Source: Hermatobates lingyangjiaoensis
Lineage: Eukaryota; Arthropoda; Insecta; Hemiptera; Hermatobatidae
Reading direction: 5' to 3'
NCBI GenBank assembly: GCA_026182355.1
Contig: JAPFBL010000949.1
Coordinates: 16,505 to 80,504, forward strand
DNA: 64,000 nt
Program-made: the position numbers and the translations under genes
In this document: positions 54,186-63,861 of the stretch, piece after piece
Layout: each line of letters begins with the position of its first letter
How positions within the stretch are numbered: the first letter of the stretch is position 1
Notes under the pieces: generated by a model
What the model was told of the DNA's origin: nothing
What the model saw: the letters and a program-made list of their open reading frames with translations, nothing else
Database searches by the model: none

Positions 54186-54484
54186 AAAAAGGGTTTATTA
54201 GTAATTGTTGTCAAGATAACATACCTTAGAAATAATATTAACATATATCAGTTTTTTTTATTCAAATCACTGCAATAAAACTATTCAATTAAAAAAAAAA
54301 ACTTTTATCTATCAACATAAATGATATGAAATTTAATTGGATGGATTTATGTGTTAATTATTTCCTAATAATCGATTTACCTAAAAGCAACTAGGTAAAT
54401 AGTAACTTGAAATAAACAATTTGATGTCATATTCTTTAGACATATACGTACGGTTTGAATTTTAGAAATTTTCTTCTCCTATCA
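54186..54484. other. No feature recognised
   Basis: AT-rich sequence. Confidence 0.35.
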
Positions 54485-54730
54485 CGGAGAAACTAATTAA
54501 ATTAAAAATTTAATGGTATAAACAACGCGTTTCAAACACGTAGTGTTCTTCTTCAGGCATTAACTAAAAAATGCTAATATTTACTTTGTACTATAGATAA
54601 CTCTCTGATGATTTGTATTTTTTAATTAATGCTTGAAGAAGAACACTATGTGTTCAAAACGCGTTGTTTGTGCGATTAAATTTTTATATGTGGAGACCAT
54701 TTCATTAGCTTTTTACTCTACAATGAGAAG
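54485..54730. mobile_element. PLE family C foldback, truncated outer left end
   Basis: AAAAATTTAATGGTATAAAC, AACGCGTTTCAAACACGTAG, TGTTCTTCTTCAGGCATTAA and the inverse GCTTGAAGAAGAACACTATG, TGTTCAAAACGCGTTG, TATGTGGAGACCATTTCATT. Both arms carry a fold with GAA changed to AAA. Confidence 0.75.
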
Positions 54731-55222
54731 GAAGATTTTTTTCACATTATTTATTATTATTAATATTATTAGGTCTAAAAATAATTTATGAATTTAAAAC
54801 ACTATAATAAGTAACATTGGAAAGGTACCTCCATAGAATATCAAAGACTAGAAAACAAAAAACAGAATAAACAAAAGTTTGCAAACACAGAACAAAAAAA
54901 AAGGTAGTATTTTTTTACTTATTATCTGATTTTATTCTTTGATAATTGAAATCTTTCTTTCTAGTACACCCAGTCGTCTTTTGAACAACGTGTGAAAATG
55001 TTTAAGCACTAACACAAAAGATTTCACGAGGTATGACGGAATTGAATAATAACATGAAATTTACAAACCTCTGTGGTAAAAACATTATCAATAGAATTAA
55101 CTTATTGTTAATTTTAATCATTAACTTATTGTTGTTAACTTCAACAAAATGAAGTTTAATAAATCATAATATTAAAAAAAAATGAAATAAAGTATTTTGT
55201 AGATACCAGAAACACAATAGAT
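54731..55222. other. No feature recognised
   Basis: AT-rich sequence before the MITE. Confidence 0.35.
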
Positions 55223-55885
55223 TAGAGATTCCCAAAGTCGGTTCCGCGGAACTTAGAGGTTTCTTGACGGACTGTCTGGGGTTCCGTGACAAACATTTAG
55301 AGAAAACATTTTTCTATTTTTTTTTTTTTCAGTGCGTATGGATTTATTCTGTGTTTCTTCTGAATCATGAAACCTAATAATACTTATACACATAAGTAGA
55401 AGTGGCCAAAATTTTATTCATATTTAAGATGAATCACTAGTCAGTTTTTGGAGCTATCTGATTCCCGAATTTCTTTCTATTGTAAAAATAGCACTTCACG
55501 CATTTCTGCCACTTTTCACTACCTACTTATGTAAAAACCAGATTTTCCTTGTATACTGCCATAAAAACTAACTACAACCAAAGTAGACTTAATGTTTGGT
55601 TTGACTTGAGAATCAAACTTTCAAACGATAAAACCAAAAATCATTACAAAATAAACTTTGTGTTAAAGTTGCTAATAATTCTGTATCATGTGTTATGTTA
55701 TTTCTGGAAGATATGAAAATTAAATTTTTTTACTTTTGAATTTTTCTTCGACATTCTGAATTAAACATACATACTATTTATAAAAGCATATATTATGATT
55801 CTATAAAATCATTAGAATCTGGGGTTCCTGGTAAAACAACTGAAGCAAAAAGGGTTCCGCGTCGAAAAAAGTTTCAAAAACTATG
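55223..55885. mobile_element. hAT-type non-autonomous element, 663 bp, 8-bp target duplication
   Basis: Ends TAGAGATTCCCAAAGTCGGT and AAAAGTTTCAAAAACTATG are imperfect inverted repeats, with GGTTCCGCGG / GGGTTCCGCG subterminal words. CAATAGAT flanks it (55215-55222 and 55886-55893). No transposase seen. Confidence 0.75.
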
Positions 55886-55893
55886 CAATAGAT

Positions 55894-56082
55894 GAACGTC
55901 AACATATATAAAAAAATTCCTAAACGATAATTTAGTACTACAACAGTTTTTAAAAAAATCTAAAAGTTAGATAAAACAATACAGAAAAAATTACAAACGA
56001 AAAATACAACTTACTCAATTTTTTTCTAAAGTTCTTTGTTTCTGAAATATTTTCTTCTTGGTGGTTTATTTATTATATTTTA

Positions 56083-56132
<50 letters not shown>

Positions 56133-57069
56133 CTTTATAAGTTTTTTAGATTTCAATTTAGCTCTTCTCTTGAAAATCATTCAAGTAAAGATGTTTATAA
56201 CTGAATCATACAAATTTTTTTCAGTATTGGAAGAGTAAATGACCGTTTAAAGTGATTGAACTTTCTAAGTGGGAAACTACTAAACAAATATTGCGTGGAC
56301 GATATTACGCAACGCCCTTGTTTACTAATAAATGAAATATACATTTGCAAGTAGTTCTTTCAGTTTTATAGTATTATAGGAGTCTATCTCTAAAACTTTA
56401 GCATGAATCTGATGACAATAACAGACAAGAGGCTGCAAATTCATTGTGTTTGATCAGAACTTTTAAAGTACAAATATGAAAAAAAAATATGCATTTTTAT
56501 CAATTGAAAGTCACCTTTATTGCATGAATATTCATTAGTTAAGAGCCCAATAGGTATAAATATTTTTTTGAATTTTTTTTTCTAACACCCACGTTCATAA
56601 GTCTTATTCATTTTGTTGTTAATGGGGTGGAAAATATGGCTCATTTGCCACTTGGAAGCTATCGGAAGGTTAAATTACCAAGCAGGTTTCAAATAGTGAT
56701 ATTACGTAGATTTACTCAAAATTAGCATAGTAGAATTTTTTTACGATTCTAACATTGTAAAGAGTAGTAACTGACGGCGTTACGTCCTCTCCGAGAAATG
56801 TCAAGCCCTCGATTTTTAATCCCAAAGATCAAAAACCTTTGGTTATGAAGAAGATTAAAATTTAATCTTCAGGAGTCATAGAAAGAGCACTATCAAATAC
56901 CATGTTCAAGCCTACCTAAAATTACACATAAGTTAATAATTCCTGAAAAGAATTATAACAGTTAAATACAATGCCTTAGTCTAAAAAAATAACTGAACTT
57001 TGTCTTTTAAACTAAATTATTTGTATATACATATTTCAATTTGTATTATTGTTTATTTGTTCTTTCAAT
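55894..57069. other. No gene; (TA)n at 56087-56130
   Basis: A 44-bp TA tract with no PLE end next to it. The rest is AT-rich. Confidence 0.45.
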
Positions 57070-57470
57070 ACCAGTGTAAGTTTATGTATACCAAAAAATA
57101 TATCTGAGGAATTTTTCGTTTATTGCTTTTGTAGCCTTAAAAATAATGCCAAAATTTCAAGACTGTAGAAGTAGTAGTTTAAGCGAACAAAAATGTTTGG
57201 CAAAAATTTCCCATCATGAATAGTTGCTCCCAAACAATAGGGCTCATCTGCTCTATGAAGACCGTTTATGTAAAATATCAATTTGATCCATCAACGATTC
57301 TGCACCGTAGCGTGGTAACAAACTTTGGATACATACTCACCCACCCACATACGGACATCATCGAAAAAACTTTATAAAACGACTTCTGGGACATCAAAAC
57401 ATGTAATTCTGTTTAAAATCTCGATATAGAATTTTTTTTCACGATCACTATTCTTTACTTAGAGAATATG
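57070..57470 (+). repeat. RepL copy, 3' part
   Basis: AAACAATAGGGCTCATCTGC, AATATCAATTTGATCCATCA, ACGGACATCATCGAAAAAAC, GACTTCTGGGACATCAAAAC, CACGATCACTATTCTTTACT. Confidence 0.6.
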
Positions 57471-58960
57471 AAAATATAACGAAATATAGAAAATATATTT
57501 CTATATTTCGACAAAATATAGAAAATATATAACGAAATGAAATAGAATGAATCACGGAGCTATAACCAAAAAGCATAACGTAACATATGTTTATGTACGA
57601 AAATTCACTGATATACGCTTCAAAGATTTACTATATAATCGAACAGATGACCCAAACTGGACTCAACACGAGTTCAACATACACGAAGAAGAGTAACATA
57701 CAGAGTAAGGAAACACACATACAAGGTAACATTTTCTGGCAGTTTGTCTTTAGGAGAAAAGAGAAAGAGAGACTAAGCACGTTGTAAACGCTACGGCAAT
57801 TCCTTCAATGATTCAGGGAAGATCAGGTTTTTAATTGAAAGAATTAGTTTGCATTTAACCAGAAAATTTTTTTGAAAATATTACTTACAGATTAAAAGCA
57901 ATCAATAGTTGAAGAATAAGTTTCCAAAATATGAAATATCGTAAAAAAAAATTCAAGTGAAATAAACCTTTTTCTTAACTTGAAGTCGCAACTGAAATTC
58001 ACTTGTTTTATTAAAGCATTTCTGAACAGCCCCAAAATAAACGCTTTATCACTCCTTCAATAAAACCTTAATCCAATAAACTGCAAGTCATAACTCTCCA
58101 TTAACGGCCTTTCAATACAAAACAAAACCCTCCTATCTGGGTCATTATATCACGCTTTTATATTTCCTCCAATTGCCTTCGAATTGAAACAATTCATTTT
58201 AAATGTTTTATTTCTTTTTATTAAATATAAAAAACAAATGTTGATATTTTTCCAACTTTAGAATTATAAATAGGCAAATAAATTAAAATAATTTAAAGAA
58301 ACGGTTGATTTATGGTGTTTTAATAGTGCAGTTTTTAAAAATTTGCATATATTTATGTCTTTAGTCCTTGACTAATGCCATATAAACATCATTAGCAATG
58401 TATTTTTATGTGAAAATGTTTAACACATAACAGAATTTGTATATTAAAGGTGTATTATTTTAATTGATTTTAATATACAAATTAATGTTTATCCAAAGAT
58501 AAAACTAACACATTTTGATCATTATTTAGAAAAAAAGTGAAAAATGTGAAAAATCTTCTGGTAAATACGAGTGTACTCGTATACCACTGTGGGGAAGCTA
58601 GATACAAAATAACTACTAAAATGAGAACGGCATATAAGTATTCCAATAATCTGCGTTATTGTGTTGAAAGCTCTCAACAATCATAGTCGCCTTGAATATG
58701 CTTAATATTTACATTTCAGTATGTTGTACATACTGGTATCCATGATACATCAAAGTTAGGCTACCTTTGGTTCAGTTCATATGTGTTCATAGGTGACTTG
58801 TGTTGGAGTACTCTGTTGTAATTTTTTTGAGTACAATTAAAACTGGTGCCAAGTAATAAATGAACATGACATTTATTTACTTTACTATAGATAAATAATA
58901 GTCATCATGAAAAACTTTGACCATGAAATATTTTCGGATTCACATATTTTATGATATTTG
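57471..58960. other. No gene supported
   Basis: A short direct repeat of ATATAGAAAATATAT at 57488-57530. The frame at 57587-57787 has no recognised family. Confidence 0.4.
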
Positions 58961-59378
58961 CGTGTGTGTGAGTATGTGTATGTGTATGTGTATGTATATA
59001 TAACAGATTCAATAATATATCGACCGTTTGATAGAATAGGTGTGTTCTCTAATCGGGGTTCGGTCAATTTTCCAGGATAAAAAATCAAACTCTCGTTGCC
59101 AACGTTTCGGTTTTATTTAAAACCTTTTTCATAGGCAGAAGTAAGAATTTTTTAACTAAGAAAATGAAATTTACATTATTTAAAGGAACAACAATGTTAG
59201 CCGGACAAAACCTTCGATTAGACTTCCTTTAAATAATGTAAATTTCATTTTCTTAGTTAAAAAATTCTTACTTCTGCCTATGAAAAAGGTTTTAAATAAA
59301 ACCGAAACGTTGGCAACGAGAGTTTGATTTTTTATCCTGGAAAATTGACCGAACCCCGATTAGAGAACACACCTACTG

Positions 59379-59380
<2 letters not shown>
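58961..59380. mobile_element. PLE family D foldback, long arms
   Basis: Left arm from the GT/TA run at 58962-59000: GATTCAATAATATATCGACC, GAGAACACCT on the opposite strand, TCTCGTTGCCAACGTTTCGG, AACCTTTTTCATAGGCAGAA. The right arm is its inverse. On the coding strand each arm reads IFYPGKLTEPRLENTP. Arms about 165 bp, loop about 50 bp (59180-59215). Confidence 0.8.

Positions 59381-59446
<66 letters not shown>
59381..59446. repeat. (TA)n then (GT)n microsatellite
   Basis: About 30 bp TA followed by about 34 bp GT. Confidence 0.95.
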
Positions 59447-59550
59447 TGCATTGACAACCTTTTTACTGATAGCCTCTATTTTTCGTACAATCGCCCTTTG
59501 CTCTAGAGGTAATTTCCATAAATAATGGCCAGAGACATGTAGACACACAA
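59447..59550 (-). pseudogene. PLE N-terminal fragment ending in the microsatellite
   Basis: Minus frame reads HYLWKLPLEQRAIVRKIEAI and SKKVVNAD before entering the GT repeat. Relative of LIWKLPQNERRIIRKLETVS at 18.4 kb. Confidence 0.55.
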
Positions 59551-59704
59551 ATTATTGGATACAAATAGACTTCAATCTGTATCCAAGAAGACCTACTGCC
59601 CACTTATACTAATATATATATGTGTGTGTATGTGTATGTGTGTGTTTTGTTTTTTTTTAAAAATCATTTATTCTGCATGCACCATACAAATATTACATGC
59701 ATGT
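59551..59704. other. No feature recognised
   Basis: Short GT-rich patch at 59621-59645. Confidence 0.35.
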
Positions 59705-60040
59705 AAAAAAACTTTACAACATTCTATCAAAGTCTAGAGTGTTAACAAAATGTTGGAATATCCTGCACAGATCTGTTCCACTAATTAGTTCAGCTAAGTT
59801 CTCTGGTGGCCACCTCATGCCTCTTGGTACTGCTTCTCGTATTAGTTGCCATCTTTCGTTGTCGTATATTGTGCATTCCAGAAGAATGTGAAACCATGTC
59901 TGGGGTGATGTGTTGTTACATGTGCATAAGACTATTTGGTAATATCTTAAAGCGATGTAGATATTCCTTATTGCGTCCGTGACCTGATAGCACTTGTGTC
60001 AATTTGTATGTTATTTTTATCGGAGATTTCAATCTGTGTA
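59705..60040 (-). pseudogene. R1/Jockey-like LINE ORF2 C-terminal end
   Basis: Minus strand, with one frame shift: YKLTQVLSGHGRNKEYLHRF, then VLCTCNNTSPQTWFHILLEC, TIYDNERWQLIREAVPRGMR and WPPENLAELISGTDL. The LTQ.LSGHG.F..YLHRF start and C.C......T..HIL..C knuckle are the R1/Jockey type end. The frame shift near 59935 (after HRFKI) marks it as dead. A different family from 38.97 kb. Confidence 0.7.
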
Positions 60041-60260
60041 GAATTGTTGTGAATAATAGCTTCGAATTGTGTGTGTGTGTGTTTGTGTGTGTTTTTGTGT
60101 GTCTGTGAATGTATAAATGTATGTTTACAATTATTAATTTGATATAAATTAAAACGAAAGTAGCACCCAAACAAAAGAATAACACACTTATATATTTCAA
60201 CGCTCTTGACTATTTTCAATACCTCCTGATGACGACGATCCTCGAATTATACAAGTAAGT
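60041..60260 (+). other. GT-rich run and a broken hammerhead-like fold
   Basis: GT/GTTTGT at 60068-60105. CTCCTGATGACGACGATCCT, CGAATTATACAAGTAAG at 60223-60258 has core CTGATGA and a GTAAGT but GAAU instead of GAAA. Confidence 0.4.
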
Positions 60261-61544
60261 TATTCCTTATGTATCTGTATGCTAGCATCGTTTTTTAATT
60301 CAGACTTTCTTCGTCAAAATATTGATATCATAAGGCATAAATATTCTAATTATATTGATAGCTTATTATTTTTCTACATTTTAGTGATTATGAAAAATAT
60401 CCCTGATGAAAAACATTATCGTTTTATGTATAATTCAAGAGTTAAAATGTAAAAAGGAAATATACATTCAAAAGGGTGAATAAAAAATGTGACAAGATAT
60501 TTGTGTATAATGATAATAAATTATTGTAATTTATTATTACGTTTTTCGATTCACTTTGTAAACTTAAGTTTAATATATAAAGTGTTAACAAATATTAACA
60601 TTTAGATATTAGCATTAATGTTTTGTCTTAATTAAAGGAAAAGTTGTTAATGAATTTCAACTATTTACTTTTGTATTTTGTATGATTTGAGACTTTTTTT
60701 TTTTGTTTATGTCAAGTTGACTTACAGCTTTGAAAGAAATTGAAAAATAAAATATTGTCATTAAAGAAATGGATCTTGTTGGAATAATGTATGGGGGTTA
60801 TTTAAAGGAGAAAACCTGAGTAGAAGGGTGTTGCGATAGGAGTTTTTGTTTATGATTGTGTAACGGTAGAAGAAAACTGCCATCTCTGGCATTACTTTAC
60901 CTGAACCATGCCGTTTTCCTTTCCTTTTCCTTCTCTATCCCTCTCTTCCTCACACTTATTCTTTCTCTAGAATGCCTTCGCACATTTCTTTTCATTAACT
61001 AATATTATTTTGAAAAAAAAAAAGTCAATTAATAGAATGTGCTGCCATCTAGAATGAAGCACTAACTCTGATTAATAATTAGTTTGAAATAACGGAAAAT
61101 ATGAAAAGAATTGATGAAAAACCAATTCATAAAAATCAATCCATTTTCTCAAACACAATATATTTTTTTATGTTTTATTTCAGTAAGTAATGATGCATAA
61201 AGCCATCCATTTATATATTAAAGTAAAAAGTGGTATAAATAATTCTATAATTTTCGAATAAAAACAAAGAGAATCATATTGTTTAACACGTTAACCTAAA
61301 TAACTAGAAATCTTTTCTCCATTTAATTTTATATTTTCTTCTTTAATTCATACTATTGCAATATTAATTCTATAATTCATCGCCTTACTAATATTGCATT
61401 GGTTACATTGAATTTTGCTAAATTAATATTTTTAATATTAATCTTTGGTTCACTTCACCAAAATGTCTAAGATTTCAAACAGTTAAATTTATTAATTTTA
61501 GAATACTTTCTTATCATCTCATATTACTATATATTTATAAAAAG
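60261..61544. other. No feature recognised
   Basis: AT-rich sequence; CTTTTCCTTCTCTATCCCTC at 60932-60951 is a pyrimidine patch. Confidence 0.4.
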
Positions 61545-61782
61545 ATTTCACATAAACACGTGAAATAACAATCAATCATCAAACCGCAATAAGAAATGGG
61601 AAAACAAGACTGAGATCTTTCAACCGTAACAAGAGGTGGTCTTCGTCAAAGTCAAAAACCCAACTGAAAAGCCAGTTGGGTTTTTGACTCTGACGAAGAC
61701 CGCTTGTTACGGTTGAAAGATCTCAGTCTTGTTTTCCCATTTCTTATTGTGGTTCGATCTCATATATATATATATATATATA
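61545..61782. mobile_element. PLE family A foldback, full outer ends
   Basis: Left: GATTTCACATAAACACGTGA, ATCATCAAACCGCAATAAG, GAGATCTTTCAACCGTAACA. Right: TTTTGACTCTGACGAAGACC, GTTGAAAGATCTCAGTC, TTATTGTGGTTCGATC then (TA)n. Confidence 0.85.
61686..61728 (+). ncRNA. Hammerhead-like fold, family A with H17 = C
   Basis: Helix I GACT (61686-61689) with AGTC (61725-61728). Core CTGACGA (61690-61696), extra A, GACCG/CGGTT, GAA (61715-61717), AGATCT (61718-61723), C (61724). A C here is the usual hammerhead cleavage base. Confidence 0.6.
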
Positions 61783-61941
61783 TGTCTTGTTAAATTGTAT
61801 GCCTACTTTTAATCTCACAACTTTTCTACTGAATCTCTCGATTTCTCTAATACACTTTCTCCATTTTTGTGGTACAAGATAGATTAGTTGACCAAAGTTT
61901 TTATTTACATAGTCCGACATGTTTCGGTCCTCACTGACCAT
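61782..61941 (-). pseudogene. PLE N-terminal ORF piece, left arm
   Basis: Minus frame: MVSEDRNMSDYVNKNFGQLI, YLVPQKWRKCIREIERFSRK, VVRLKVGIQFNKT then YIYIYIY in the TA tract. Mirror of 62790-62982. The frame runs on only into the repeat. Confidence 0.75.
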
Positions 61942-62134
61942 TATCAAGGATTATAGTTGTACAAAATCTTAAATAAACTATACATAACTAAACATAACTT
62001 AAAAACATTTATAATTAAATTAACACTACATATTATATTCAACGCCTTAATTTTGTGATAACTAAAAATGGTTAGATGACAAGGAGAGGTTATACACAGG
62101 CAATGGTTACCAAGTGTAGAGTTCCTTGTGCAAA

Positions 62135-62354
62135 TCACAGAGGGTAGGCAATCTCATCACATTTCTGGCTTTTCATCTTTCCTTCGTATAATTTTAAAAT
62201 TCGTCTAAATGCTTCACCTTGCTTGTTCAAGGCAGGTTGTTTCTCCATAATGAATAATGCTTCAATTATGCGTAGTCTTGTTTGGTCATTTTCCTGTTGC
62301 AGGATCCTTGTGTTATTAATTAGCATTTCTTTAGTTAACTTAATGCCATGGGAA
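62135..62354 (-). pseudogene. PLE endonuclease C-terminal end, left arm
   Basis: Minus frame: HGIKLTKEMLINNTRILQQE, NDQTRLRIIEALFIMEKQPA, LNKQGEAFRRILKLYEG, ending CDEIAYPL and a stop. It mirrors 62377-62598, where one residue differs (Y/C). Confidence 0.75.
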
Positions 62355-62376
62355 TACCCAAGGAACATGCTTTAAT

Positions 62377-62598
62377 TTCCCATGGCATTAAGTTAACTAA
62401 AGAAATGCTAATTAATAACACAAGGATCCTGCAACAGGAAAATGACCAAACAAGACTACGCATAATTGAAGCATTATTCATTATGGAGAAACAACCTGCC
62501 TTGAACAAGCAAGGTGAAGCATTTAGACGAATTTTAAAATTATACGAAGGAAAGATGAAAAGCCAGAAATGTGATGAGATTGCCTGCCCTCTGTGATT
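62377..62598 (+). pseudogene. PLE GIY-YIG endonuclease C-terminal end, right arm
   Basis: Frame: SHGIKLTKEMLINNTRILQQ, then RLRIIEALFIMEKQPALNKQ and RILKLYEGKMKSQKC, closing at a stop (62596-62598). The LRI-EAL-I....P.LN.Q stretch is the conserved last part of the PLE GIY-YIG domain, with the catalytic-type E. The GIY and YIG strands are missing, cut off at the palindrome centre, so the copy is 5'-truncated and cannot move by itself. Related to the 63.2 kb fragment (IKLTREMLVANTKII, LKILEALLIQK). Confidence 0.75.
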
Positions 62599-62780
62599 TG
62601 CACAAGGAACTCTACACTTGGTAACCATTGCCTGTGTATAACCTCTCCTTGTCATCTAACCATTTTTAGTTATCACAAAATTAAGGCGTTGAATATAATA
62701 TGTAGTGTTAATTTAATTATAAATGTTTTTAAGTTATGTTTAGTTATGTATAGTTTATTTAAGATTTTGTACAACAATAA

Positions 62781-62818
62781 TCCTTGATAATGGTCAGTGA
62801 GGACCGAAACATGTCGGA
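62781..62818 (+). ncRNA. Hammerhead-like fold with U3/A8, overlapping an ORF start
   Basis: Helix I TCC (62781-62783) with GGA (62816-62818). Core TTGATAA (62784-62790), extra T, helix II GGTC/GACC, GAA (62806-62808), palindromic helix III ACATGT (62809-62814), H17 = C (62815). The first ATG of the following frame (62790-62792) overlaps the core. Mirror copy on the minus strand at 61913-61950. Confidence 0.55.
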
Positions 62819-62982
62819 CTATGTAAATAAAAACTTTGGTCAACTAATCTATCTTGTACCACAAAAATGGAGAAAGTGTATTAGAGAAATCGAGAGATTC
62901 AGTAGAAAAGTTGTGAGATTAAAAGTAGGCATACAATTTAACAAGACATGCATAAACGAAGGTCTGCTCCCGAAATATACGA
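62790..62982 (+). pseudogene. PLE N-terminal ORF piece, right arm
   Basis: Frame from ATG 62790: MVSEDRNMSDYVNKNFGQLI, YLVPQKWRKCIREIERFSRK, VVRLKVGIQFNKTCINEGLL, PKYTNI, then (IY)n in the TA repeat and a stop at about 63020. It extends about 30 bp further than the left arm before reaching TA. The piece corresponds to the N-terminal block upstream of the reverse transcriptase in complete PLEs. Confidence 0.75.
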
Positions 62983-63003
62983 ATATATATATATATATAT
63001 ATA

Positions 63004-63146
63004 TTCGTAAATTTTGGTAGCAGTCCTTCCTTGATACACACATTATTGAAAATGACACCAAATTTAGCTGATACCTGTTTCTTAACAAGTTTCTCAATTT
63101 TTCTAAATAACACTCTCGTTATTTCGTCTACTACCCTGTTTATTAA
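63004..63146 (-). pseudogene. PLE N-terminal ORF piece, inverted 5' flank of next element
   Basis: Minus frame: VVDEITRVLFRKIEKLVKKQ, VSAKFGVIFNNVCIKEGLLP, KFTNIYIYI. It mirrors 63711-63810 and shares the TA tract at 62983-63003 with the previous element. Confidence 0.7.
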
Positions 63147-63485
63147 GAATAACAACCAGGACAAGGGTTCAACTTTAAAGGAAAGAAATCTGGTGTACGA
63201 GTATACATGTACTAATGGGGACTGTGAAACCCAAAAACACTCGTACATTGGTATGACTACCACATCCCTATCAAGAAGGCTCACCATGCACCTAATGGCC
63301 GGAGCCCCCAAAAAACACACGCAGGACAAACATAATATTAAATTAACAAGAGAGATGCTGGTTGCAAATACCAAAATAATAAAAAATGAGAGTAACCACC
63401 ATAGACTGAAAATTTTAGAGGCTCTATTAATTCAAAAATTCAGCCACTCCTTAATATTCAGGTGGAAAATAGTAGCCGTATTTTG
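63147..63485 (+). pseudogene. PLE GIY-YIG endonuclease fragment
   Basis: Frame from the junction at about 63146: LKERNLVYEYTCTNGDCETQ, KHSYIGMTTTSLSRRLTMHL, MAGAPKKHTQDKHNIKLTRE, then LKILEALLIQK. This is the GIY-YIG nuclease of PLEs: VYEYTC takes the GIY place, SYIGMT is the YIG strand, the R of SLSRRL and the E of LEALLI are in the catalytic positions, and the C..C..H of the insert fits the zinc-knuckle of arthropod PLEs. The end after IQK (FSHSLIFRWKIVAVF, stop 63483-63485) does not resemble the usual PALN.Q ending, probably by frame shift. RT missing: 5'-truncated. Confidence 0.8.
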
Positions 63486-63661
63486 AAGCTATTTAGTTCG
63501 CATCAAGGGCGGCCAGAAACCCTTGCAGGTAGCGACGCATGCCGGGAGGCCACTCACCCCACAGATTAACGCCCAACTATCTTAAACTTTATGGAAAAAA
63601 CCCCCCTTCTACCTTCTCTGTGTATATATTAAACCAGGTTTTCGCATTAGATCTTATTCAC
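63486..63661 (+). other. 3' untranslated part of the PLE
   Basis: Between the endonuclease end and the next terminal repeat. Holds GGGCGGCCAGAAACCCTTG and a C run at 63600-63606. Confidence 0.5.
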
Positions 63662-63700
63662 GTCCTGATGATGAATGTTGATCATTCGAAACATGTCGAC
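63662..63700 (+). ncRNA. Hammerhead-like fold, best core, family H3
   Basis: Helix I GTC (63662-63664) with GAC (63698-63700). Core CTGATGA (63665-63671), extra T (63672), helix II GAATG/CATTC, GAA (63688-63690), palindromic helix III ACATGT (63691-63696), H17 = C (63697), giving the standard GUC cleavage triplet. Its place, just after the endonuclease and before a new N-terminal ORF piece, is that of a PLE 3' terminal repeat. Confidence 0.65.
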
Positions 63701-63710
63701 CATAGGAGAT

Positions 63711-63810
63711 GTACTTTATTGTGTAGACGAAATAACGAGAGTGTTATTTAGAAAAATTGAGAAACTTGTTAAGAAACAGGTATCAGCTAAATTTGGTGTC
63801 ATTTTCAATA
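63711..63810 (+). pseudogene. PLE N-terminal ORF piece, downstream repeat
   Basis: Frame reads LYCVDEITRVLFRKIEKLVK, KQVSAKFGVIFN and then enters (TA)n about ten codons earlier than the inverted copy at 63004-63146. Confidence 0.7.
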
Positions 63811-63816
63811 ATATAT

Positions 63817-63854
<38 letters not shown>
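63811..63854. repeat. (TA)n microsatellite
   Basis: About 44 bp of TA with one ATAATA interruption; boundary between two PLE units. Confidence 0.95.

Positions 63855-63861
<7 letters not shown>

Larger units (their letters stand above)
61782..62949. mobile_element. 5'-truncated PLE as a 573-bp near-perfect palindrome
   Basis: Left arm 61782-62354 and right arm 62377-62949 are equal in length (573 bp), with very few mismatches by eye and no indels, around a 22-bp spacer. Each arm holds, in order from the centre, the end of a GIY-YIG frame, 3' untranslated sequence, the hammerhead-like fold and the N-terminal ORF piece. It ends at (TA)n on both sides. This is the youngest-looking element of the window. 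Confidence 0.9.

Noticed and set aside
62335..62655. 106-codon minus-strand frame across the palindrome centre
   Set aside because: It is the antisense of the endonuclease end and depends on the palindrome; no independent support.
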